This document shows, in pieces, positions 1 through 5,662 of a stretch of 12,209 bases of DNA. Made by a program: the position numbers and the translations under genes. The stretch is taken from positions 1-12,209 of the forward strand of contig JAAZYT010000166.1 in NCBI GenBank assembly GCA_014239505.1, written 5' to 3'. The stretch's first letter is position 1, and each line of letters opens with the position of its first letter. Below the pieces are notes generated by a model that searched no databases, was not told the DNA's origin, and saw only the letters and a list, made by a program, of their open reading frames with translations. Source of the stretch: Fidelibacterota bacterium (lineage in GTDB: Bacteria > Fidelibacterota > Marinisomatia > Marinisomatales > TCS55).

Positions 1-1497
1 CTTCCTGATGAATGGAAAAGTAAAGTAAAAGAACTTCACCAAGAATTAATTGAATATGTTGCAGAATCGGATGACTCTCTTTTAGAAAAATTTTTTGATC
101 AAGGTAATTTAAGTGAAGAAGAAATGCGGGAAGGCTTACATCAAGCAATTCAAAATCAAATATTAATTCCAATGTTTTGTACCTCTGCTGGTTTAAACAT
201 TGGAGTAGCAAGATTAATGGATTTTATATCTAAGTATGGGTCCTCTCCCGTTGATCGCGCCATAATTCCAGCAAAAGATGCTAATTCAGGAGAAAGGATT
301 GAGGTTGCTTTAGATGGTAAAGATCCTGTTATTCATGTGTTCAAAACAATAAGTGAAGCGCATATAGGCGAACTCTCATTCTTTAGGGTTTATTCGGGTT
401 CAATAAATACTGGCGATGATTTACATAATACAATTAGAGGCAATTCAGAAAGATTTGGACAGATGTTCCTTATGAATGGTAAAGAAAGATTTAGTGTAAA
501 TAATTTAAATGCAGGAGATATAGCCTCGGTTGTTAAACTTAAAGATACTCATACTGGAAATACTTTAACTGGCCTTAATAATAAAGTTCATTTACCTTCT
601 GTTGATTTACCAAATTCTAATATACATATAGGTATTCGCTCAAATTCAAAAGGAGATGAGGAAAAAATAGCAACAGGTTTATCTTCAATTCATGAAGAAG
701 ATGCAACATTTATCTATAATGTTGATTCAGAATTGCACCAAACAGTGCTCTCTGGTCAAGGTGAATTACATCTTCAAGTATCAATTGATCGGTTGAAACG
801 TAAATTTAATGTTGATATTCAAACATTTAAGCCACGTATTCCATATCGTGAAACAATAAGAGGATCAGGCTCTTCAAAGTATCGGCATAAAAAACAAAGT
901 GGTGGATCAGGTCAATTTGCAGAAGTCTGGTTAAAAGTAGAATCAAAACAAAAAGGTGAAGGTATTGAGTTCACTCAATCTTTAGTGGGACAGAATGTAG
1001 ATCGAATTTTTGTACCATCTGTTGAAAAAGGCGTAACTGCAGCTTGCACTGAAGGTATTTTAGCTGGCTATAGAGTAGTAGACCTAAAGGTAGATTTCTA
1101 CGATGGTAAACAGCATCCTGTTGACTCAAAAGATATTGCGTTTCAAATGGCAGGTAAACATGCATTCAAAGAAGCATTCTTATCTGCACAGCCATGCTTA
1201 TTAGAGCCTGTGCTTATAGTAGAAATAAAAGTACCAGAAGATTATATGGGTGATGTAATGGGTGATATTTCTAGCCGTAGAGGTAAAATTATGGGTATGG
1301 GTTCAGAAGGAAGCTTCCAAAAAATAAAAGCACAAGTACCTCAATCAGAGATGTATCATTATTCAACAACCTTAAGGTCATTAACTGGTGGACGTGGAAT
1401 TCATTCAGAAGAAATTAGCCACTACTCTGAAGTCCCACGAGATATGGAATCTAAAGTTATTACAGAAGCTAAAACTGTTTATGAAGAAGATAAATAA
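1..1497 (+). CDS. Elongation factor G-like GTPase, 5'-truncated (C-terminal 498 residues)
   Basis: The reading frame is open from base 1, so this is the 3' part of a gene starting upstream; the GTP-binding P-loop lies outside. Visible in order: the tail of the G domain (to about residue 85), domain II (GELSFFRVYSGSINTGD, then GDIASVVKLKDTHTGNTL), domain III (GLSSIHEEDATF, GQGELHLQV), domain IV (IPYRETI, KHKKQSGGSGQFAEVW, VPSVEKGV, and a tip loop DGKQHPVDS keeping the His of the decoding-centre loop) and domain V (EPVLIVEIKVPEDYMGDVMGDISSRRG). EF-G catalyses GTP-driven translocation, or with RRF ribosome recycling. GQGELHL instead of GMGELHL, and the KHKKQSGG block, resemble EF-G-like paralogues (often annotated fusA2) more than canonical FusA; that subtype is inference. 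The stop lies one base before the next start, so it leads an operon with the HIT gene. Confidence 0.9.
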   Translation, partial: LPDEWKSKVKELHQELIEYVAESDDSLLEKFFDQGNLSEEEMREGLHQAIQNQILIPMFCTSAGLNIGVARLMDFISKYGSSPVDRAIIPAKDANSGERIEVALDGKDPVIHVFKTISEAHIGELSFFRVYSGSINTGDDLHNTIRGNSERFGQMFLMNGKERFSVNNLNAGDIASVVKLKDTHTGNTLTGLNNKVHLPSVDLPNSNIHIGIRSNSKGDEEKIATGLSSIHEEDATFIYNVDSELHQTVLSGQGELHLQVSIDRLKRKFNVDIQTFKPRIPYRETIRGSGSSKYRHKKQSGGSGQFAEVWLKVESKQKGEGIEFTQSLVGQNVDRIFVPSVEKGVTAACTEGILAGYRVVDLKVDFYDGKQHPVDSKDIAFQMAGKHAFKEAFLSAQPCLLEPVLIVEIKVPEDYMGDVMGDISSRRGKIMGMGSEGSFQKIKAQVPQSEMYHYSTTLRSLTGGRGIHSEEISHYSEVPRDMESKVITEAKTVYEEDK

Positions 1498-1498
1498 G

Positions 1499-1990
1499 AT
1501 GGATAGATTATGGAGTCCATGGAGAATGGAGTATATCCGAAATAAAGAAGATAAGGAAGGTGAGTGCGTTTTTTGTTTAAAGTCAAAACAAAAGAATGAT
1601 AGAGATAATCTAGTTCTTTATAGAGGACCAACTTCCTTTATACTAATGAATCTCTATCCGTATAATAATGGACATATCATGGTTTGTCCTTATAATCATA
1701 TTGAAACAACCAAATCGTTATCTAATGAATCAATGAAAGAGATTATGATGCTTGCAGATAAATCTATGGATATATTTAGAGAGACCATGGATGCTCAGGG
1801 GTTTAATTTTGGAGCAAATATTGGCATCTCTGGCGGCGCGGGGATTGCTGACCATATTCATTTTCATGTGGTGCCAAGGTGGGTTGGGGATACTAATTTT
1901 ATGCCTGTATTAGGACACACAAAAGTGATGGTTGATGAACTAACAAATACTTATGATAAACTTAAAATTGAATTTAATAAACTAAAATAG
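1499..1990 (+). CDS. HIT-family nucleotide phosphorylase/hydrolase (Ap4A phosphorylase-like)
   Basis: A 163-residue histidine-triad protein. HIT enzymes cleave or phosphorolyse dinucleoside polyphosphates such as Ap4A, or nucleoside phosphoramidates, through a covalent nucleotidyl-His intermediate. The triad is H119-I-H121-F-H123 in IADHIHFHVVPRW; H121 would be the nucleophile. The N-terminus MDRLWSPWRMEYI and the motif NLYPYNNGHIMVCPYNH are typical of the bacterial branch that includes mycobacterial Ap4A phosphorylase. C23 and C26 (CVFC), perhaps with H67 and a triad His, could form a zinc site as in some family members; this is inference. I chose ATG 1499 because the family alignment begins at MDRLWSPWR and it sits one base after the EF-G-like stop. 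An in-frame ATG at 1388 would add 37 residues lying inside the EF-G gene. The exact substrate cannot be read from sequence. Confidence 0.88.
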   Translation: MDRLWSPWRMEYIRNKEDKEGECVFCLKSKQKNDRDNLVLYRGPTSFILMNLYPYNNGHIMVCPYNHIETTKSLSNESMKEIMMLADKSMDIFRETMDAQGFNFGANIGISGGAGIADHIHFHVVPRWVGDTNFMPVLGHTKVMVDELTNTYDKLKIEFNKLK

Positions 1991-1994
1991 ACTT

Positions 1995-2207
1995 ATGGAT
2001 TTTGCACAAACTTGGCTTCCCTTTATTTATTTGTATGGAGTTGGTGGTGTCGCTTTTGTTTTTGGACTTAACTTAATTCTAAGAACAAAAGCACTTCGTT
2101 TATCATATTCTCGCCATAAAAAATGGATTTGGATATTTCTTTATGGCTTTTTCTTTTACGCAGGAATACATGCCTTATTTATATTTATTGCAATAGGTAG
2201 TCAATAA
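1995..2207 (+). CDS. Small two-helix membrane protein, putative accessory subunit of the downstream symporter
   Basis: A 70-residue protein with two hydrophobic segments, about residues 7-28 (LPFIYLYGVGGVAFVFGLNLI) and 44-68 (WIWIFLYGFFFYAGIHALF onward), joined by a basic linker containing LSYSRHKK. By the positive-inside rule the linker should be cytoplasmic, giving a hairpin with both termini outside. It starts 4 bp after the HIT gene, and its TAA shares one A with the ATG of the symporter, so the two are probably translationally coupled. I do not recognise the family. Small hydrophobic partners encoded just before SSS transporters are known elsewhere (DUF485 YjcH with acetate permease ActP, YhdT with pantothenate permease PanF), so an analogous role is likely but inferred. 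Confidence 0.8.
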   Translation: MDFAQTWLPFIYLYGVGGVAFVFGLNLILRTKALRLSYSRHKKWIWIFLYGFFFYAGIHALFIFIAIGSQ

Positions 2208-4066
2208 TGGATATTGCTATTGGAACACAACTTGATAGAATAATAATAATTGCATATTTTACCCTTGTTATGGGTTTTGGGGCTTATTTTGGTAAATATA
2301 GCAAAACAACTTCTGATTACTTTTTTGGTGGAAGGCGATTCTCTTGGTGGCTTATTGCAATATCTATCGTTGCAACAGGTGTTGGGTCACATAGCTTTGT
2401 AAAATATTCTACAAAGGCTTATCAATACGGTTTTTCATCAACAATGACTTACATGAATGATTGGTTTTTTATGCCTCTTTTTATGTTCGGCTGGTTACCA
2501 ATTATTTATTACACAAAAATAAAATCTATTCCAGAGTATTTTGAAAGAAGATTCAATCGTAAAGCGAGATACATTGCTACTTTGATGACATTGCTTTATA
2601 TGATTGGCTATATTGCAATTCAATTTTTAACACTAGCAACTGCATTGTATAAAATTTATGGTATTCCATTAATGCTTACAGTTGTTCTAATTGCGATAGC
2701 AACAACTATTTACATGCATTTTGGAGGACAAACTTCAGTAATCTTTACTGATTTGTTTCAAGGTTTCATTTTAATTTTTGCAGGATTACTTCTTTTCTAC
2801 TTGGGTATTCAATATTTAGGTGACAATACCGCTTTTACAGGGATGAAAGCATTTTGGATGAATCTTTCTCCAAATGAAAAACTGCCACTAGCACATTTTA
2901 ACCATCCTCCTGATTTTAATTTTGTAGGAATTTTTTGGCAAGATGGAATTGCTGGCTCTGTTGGTTTTTTATTTTTGAATCAAGGATTAATAATGAGGTT
3001 TATGGCCGCTAAAAGCGTAAATGAAGGAAGAAAAGCAGCAGCCTTTAATGTTTTAATAATATTACCAATATCTGCTATTGTTGTTTCAAATGCTGGATGG
3101 ATTGGTAGGGCTATAACAAATGCTGTTCCAAATGCATTACCAGTTGATATGGCAGCAAACGATGTATTTGTAGCAGTAACCAATATTGTTTCTTCGCCTG
3201 GTGTTTTTGGGTTTATTATTGCCGCGCTTTGTGCCGCATTAATGTCAACAGCGGATACTCTTGTAAATGCATCATCTGCTATAATTATAAATGATATTTA
3301 TAGGCCATTAGCAAAAAAATTAAAAAATGAAAAAGAGCAACTAACTCTAGCTAGGTGGACTTCTATTGGAGTTAAAGTTTTAGCTGTTTCTTTGGTCCCG
3401 TTTTTTAACTCATTTGATTCAATCTACGAAGCTCATGGTTGGTTTCATTCTACTTTTACTCCACCACTCGTTGTTGGTGTTTTTCTTGGAATATTTTGGA
3501 AAAGGTTTACCAGTTCAGCTGTAATTGCTACATTTTTAGGTGGAGCATTCTTAATGCTATTAGGCCAAAATTTTCCTGAACTTATTAGGCCATTTTCACA
3601 TGGAATTGAATTTAGACCAGGAAGAGGTTATTCTTATATCGGAGCTTTATATAATATTTTTGTTTGTGCTGGAGTAGGTATAATTGTGACTTTTTTTACA
3701 AAACCAAAAACAGAAAAACAATTATCAGGACTAACAATTTTTGATGTGCATAATCTTAAAAATATTTTTAAAGGTTCTTCTGTAAATGAAGAAAAAGGTG
3801 AATCTATAAATGTAACTTGGAAGATTAAAGAAATTGATTCAGATTTAGTTTGTTTTTCAATAAATGATATGAAAAGAATGAAAGCAAATCCAGGCGACTT
3901 AGTTTTTGTTGAAGATTCGCGTTGGTGGCTTGGAGGATTAAAATCTGCTCATTGTATATATGGAGAGCCACATAATGAAGATGGCTTAGTATATATAACT
4001 AATAAACATTTAAGTCATGGTCAATTTATAGAAGGACTTAAATTAAAAGCAGAAAAGGAAATGTAA
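2207..4066 (+). CDS. Sodium:solute symporter (SSS family) with C-terminal soluble domain
   Basis: A 619-residue polytopic inner-membrane protein of the SSS (LeuT-fold) family, which couples Na+ influx to uptake of a small organic solute. Family landmarks in order: DYFFGGRRFSWWLIAISIVATGVGSHS in the first helices (about residues 37-63), SIPEYFERRFNRKARY before a helix, GGQTSVIFTDLFQGF in the middle, NQGLIMRFMAAKSVNEGRKAA, and the late signature GFIIAALCAALMSTADTLVNA followed by INDIY, whose Ser/Thr region normally contributes to the second sodium site. Membrane segments end near residue 497. The last 122 residues are hydrophilic and carry MKANPGDLVFVEDSRWWLGG and GEPHNEDGLVYI, which I cannot assign to a known domain. 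The start overlaps the stop of the small membrane protein by one base. The substrate is unknown; sugars, amino acids, carboxylates and urea are all possible in this family. Confidence 0.9.
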   Translation: MDIAIGTQLDRIIIIAYFTLVMGFGAYFGKYSKTTSDYFFGGRRFSWWLIAISIVATGVGSHSFVKYSTKAYQYGFSSTMTYMNDWFFMPLFMFGWLPIIYYTKIKSIPEYFERRFNRKARYIATLMTLLYMIGYIAIQFLTLATALYKIYGIPLMLTVVLIAIATTIYMHFGGQTSVIFTDLFQGFILIFAGLLLFYLGIQYLGDNTAFTGMKAFWMNLSPNEKLPLAHFNHPPDFNFVGIFWQDGIAGSVGFLFLNQGLIMRFMAAKSVNEGRKAAAFNVLIILPISAIVVSNAGWIGRAITNAVPNALPVDMAANDVFVAVTNIVSSPGVFGFIIAALCAALMSTADTLVNASSAIIINDIYRPLAKKLKNEKEQLTLARWTSIGVKVLAVSLVPFFNSFDSIYEAHGWFHSTFTPPLVVGVFLGIFWKRFTSSAVIATFLGGAFLMLLGQNFPELIRPFSHGIEFRPGRGYSYIGALYNIFVCAGVGIIVTFFTKPKTEKQLSGLTIFDVHNLKNIFKGSSVNEEKGESINVTWKIKEIDSDLVCFSINDMKRMKANPGDLVFVEDSRWWLGGLKSAHCIYGEPHNEDGLVYITNKHLSHGQFIEGLKLKAEKEM

Positions 4067-4087
4067 ATGTTTGGTCTCAAAACTATA

Positions 4088-4100
4088 TATAATATAAATT
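4088..4100 (+). promoter_or_regulatory. Putative tRNA promoter: consensus -10 box with GC-rich discriminator
   Basis: TATAAT at 4088-4093 matches the sigma70-type -10 consensus exactly. A GC-rich patch, CGCGCCGC at 4101-4108, stands out in AT-rich DNA around and just after the expected start, as is common in stringently controlled stable-RNA promoters. No convincing -35 hexamer is seen at 16-18 bp spacing, and there is no terminator between the symporter stop and the tRNA, so read-through may contribute too. Confidence 0.45.
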
Positions 4101-4133
4101 CGCGCCGCAAATATTAATAACTAATTGCCATAT

Positions 4134-4206
4134 TCCGGAGTAGCTCAGTTGGTAGAGCGAGTGGCTGTTAACCACCAGGTCGGGGGTTCGAGTCCCTCCT
4201 CCGGAG
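4134..4206 (+). tRNA. tRNA-Asn (anticodon GTT)
   Basis: A full cloverleaf can be folded. The acceptor stem TCCGGAG (4134-4140) pairs with CTCCGGA (4199-4205). The D arm is GCTC/GAGC with loop AGTTGGTA. The anticodon arm AGTGG/CCACC has an A-C mismatch at its outer pair, and the loop CTGTTAA places GTT at 4167-4169. The T arm GGGGG/CCCTC holds TTCGAGT and has one G-U pair. The discriminator is G4206. CCA is not encoded (the next bases are CAA), so the tail must be added by a CCA-adding enzyme. The body closely resembles E. coli tRNA-Asn, including TCC at the 5' end and CTGTTAA in the loop. Confidence 0.97.
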
Positions 4207-4207
4207 C

Positions 4208-4240
4208 AAAAGGCTCAATTTATTTTGGGCCTTTTTTATT
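4208..4240 (+). terminator. Intrinsic terminator after tRNA-Asn
   Basis: AAAAGGCTC (4208-4216) pairs with GGGCCTTTT (4227-4235) with one G-U pair and a 10-base loop, running into the T-tract CTTTTTTATT. It begins two bases after the tRNA and should end both tRNA transcripts and read-through from the symporter operon. Confidence 0.85.
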
Positions 4241-4298
4241 ATTATTTATCTAATATACTTTTCATTTTGTAATATTATATACTTATTGAATTTATATC

Positions 4299-4306
4299 AA
4301 GGAGGT
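4299..4306 (+). promoter_or_regulatory. Strong Shine-Dalgarno sequence for the homocitrate synthase-like gene
   Basis: AAGGAGGT lies four bases before ATG 4311, a near-perfect complement to the 16S rRNA 3' end. It fixes the start codon and shows that this organism uses canonical Shine-Dalgarno initiation for at least some genes. Confidence 0.85.
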
Positions 4307-4310
4307 AATA

Positions 4311-5405
4311 ATGAAAGTGGCATTGTTAGATTCAACACTTAGGGAGGGTGAGCAGTCACCTAATGTTTCCTTCACAACTGCTCAAAAAATAAAAATTGTT
4401 AATGCTTTAGATGCATTTGGTGTAGAGTATATTGAGATTGGTCACCCTGCAGTTTCAGAAGATATAAAAAAATCTATTTCGGTAATATCTAAATTAGAAA
4501 CAAGAGCAGAAAAAATTATTCATAGTAGAGCACTTAAATCTGACATTGATGATGCTCTACTATTAGATGCAACTTGGATTGGGATTTTCTTTGGGACTTC
4601 TGATATTAGTCTAAAATATAAATTTGGAATTAGTCACCAAACAGCATTAAAGAAAATTAAATATGCAGTTAATTATGCTAAAGATAATAATGTCAAAATA
4701 CGATTTACAGCTGAAGATGCAACACGGACTGATTTATCTTTTTTGATTGAAGTAGCTCAAATTGCTGAAGAGGCAGGAGCAGATCGTTTTAGTATTGCTG
4801 ATACAGTTGGTATCCTTACACCTGATAAAACTTCATTATTAGTTAATAAAATAAAGGATGCAATAAATATTCCAGTCCATATACACTGTCATAATGATCT
4901 TGGACTGGCTACTGCTAATTCTGTAATTGCTTTAAAATCTGGAGCTACGGTTGCGGATGTTTCAATAAATGGTCTTGGTGAAAGAAGTGGTATTGCTTCA
5001 CTTGCAGAAGTTGCTATGATATTAAAATTACATTTTAATATTATTAATAAATGGAACCTTGGAGAATTGATAAAGCTATCTGAAGAGCTAGCATTAATCT
5101 CTGGTATTCCTAATCGATTAAATCAACCAATTGTTGGTAAATATGCCTTTACTCATAAAGCAGGATTGCATACAAAAGCTGTTCTGAAATATCCAAATTC
5201 ATATGAAGGTTATCCTCCTGAAATGATTAATCAAAATAGAGAAATAATTTTAGATAAATTTTCTGGTAAAGATGCAGTTGCTGATAGATTAAATAAATTA
5301 AATATTCATTATTCATCTGAACAATTAAATAAAATAACAAATAACATAAAGAGAAAGAGAAGCTCAAAATCGCTATCGGATATAGAGTTATTAAGTTTTG
5401 TTTAG
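4311..5405 (+). CDS. Homocitrate synthase-like acyltransferase (HMG-CoA lyase-like / DRE-TIM metallolyase family)
   Basis: 364 residues, (beta/alpha)8-barrel condensing enzyme that would join acetyl-CoA to a 2-oxo acid; homocitrate synthase uses 2-oxoglutarate as the first step of the alpha-aminoadipate lysine route. The N-terminal signature DSTLREGEQSP (residues 7-17) supplies catalytic R11 and metal ligand E12. HIHCHNDLGLATANS gives metal ligands H192 and H194. GLGERSGIASL and FTHKAGLHTKAVL follow. The C-terminal part (YEGYPPE, FSGKDAV, HYSSEQL, SLSDIELL) closely parallels Thermus homocitrate synthase, and there is no LeuA-type regulatory domain (2-isopropylmalate synthases are usually about 500 residues). 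NifV, AksA-like or citramalate synthase activity cannot be excluded. It stands alone between two terminators, with no lysine-pathway genes in the window. Confidence 0.83.
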   Translation: MKVALLDSTLREGEQSPNVSFTTAQKIKIVNALDAFGVEYIEIGHPAVSEDIKKSISVISKLETRAEKIIHSRALKSDIDDALLLDATWIGIFFGTSDISLKYKFGISHQTALKKIKYAVNYAKDNNVKIRFTAEDATRTDLSFLIEVAQIAEEAGADRFSIADTVGILTPDKTSLLVNKIKDAINIPVHIHCHNDLGLATANSVIALKSGATVADVSINGLGERSGIASLAEVAMILKLHFNIINKWNLGELIKLSEELALISGIPNRLNQPIVGKYAFTHKAGLHTKAVLKYPNSYEGYPPEMINQNREIILDKFSGKDAVADRLNKLNIHYSSEQLNKITNNIKRKRSSKSLSDIELLSFV

Positions 5406-5460
5406 GGTATCTAAAAAATCAATTAATATTATATTAAGTACAATAATTATGAATTAAATC

Positions 5461-5616
5461 TTGTTTAAAATAGATTTTAAAACTTACATTATCATACGTT
5501 GAGACTAACCTTTTGAGGTAATGAGGAGGTGAAATCTTAAATTAAAAATCATTGAACTAATTTATGTGCTTTGATTTTTTAAGGCCTCGTTTTTTATTTT
5601 TAAAAACGAGGCTTTT
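5461..5616 (+). ncRNA. Candidate small RNA or attenuated leader (low confidence)
   Basis: The stretch from 5406 to 5662 holds no convincing protein gene. A weak promoter-like pair (TTGTTT 5461-5466, TTACAT 5484-5489, 17 bp apart) precedes a segment with a small hairpin ACCT/AGGT (5508-5511, 5516-5519), a nine-base match to the anti-16S sequence, AGGAGGTGA (5524-5532 region), and a second hairpin AAAAATCA/TGATTTTT (about 5544-5579), ending in the terminator at 5581. No start codon with a usable frame follows the Shine-Dalgarno-like sequence. Three readings are possible: an independent small RNA, a long 3' UTR of the preceding gene, or a leader controlling the next gene by termination. The sequence matches no RNA family I know by eye. 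Confidence 0.25.
5581..5616 (+). terminator. Strong intrinsic terminator
   Basis: GCCTCGTTTTT (5584-5594) pairs perfectly with AAAAACGAGGC (5602-5612) around a seven-base loop, flanked by AA and followed by TTTT (5613-5616). With outer pairs the stem reaches 13-14 bp. It lies 176 bp after the homocitrate synthase-like stop and only 46 bp before the preferred start of the next gene, so it either isolates the two genes or acts as an attenuator. Confidence 0.9.
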
Positions 5617-5662
5617 CTCTTACTGACATATCATGACCTTTCATAAATTGCGATTATACTTT

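Noticed and set aside
124..126. ATG 124 as the start of the EF-G-like gene
   Set aside because: The frame is open back to base 1 and the upstream codons encode normal EF-G sequence (ELIEYVAESDDSLLEKFF), so this is an internal Met.
971..1165. Short minus-strand frame inside the EF-G-like gene, and similar ones at 2980-3183, 6714-6932 and 9556-9771
   Set aside because: Each lies wholly within a well-supported gene, lacks a ribosome site and encodes no recognisable protein.
1388..1498. Longer N-terminus for the HIT protein from ATG 1388
   Set aside because: The added 37 residues lie in an alternative frame of the EF-G-like gene, have no family similarity, and ATG 1499 matches the usual HIT start.
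4241..4298. Lysine or other riboswitch ahead of the homocitrate synthase-like gene
   Set aside because: Only about 60 AT-rich bases lie between the terminator and the Shine-Dalgarno; no room for a known aptamer and no stems seen.
5423..5437. TTAATAT-T-ATATTAA palindrome after the homocitrate synthase-like gene
   Set aside because: Wholly A/T and short; expected by chance in DNA this AT-rich.
5655..5660. TATACT as a -10 box for the protease/propeller gene
   Set aside because: No -35 at proper spacing, and transcription would start after the preferred ATG 5663, removing the signal peptide.
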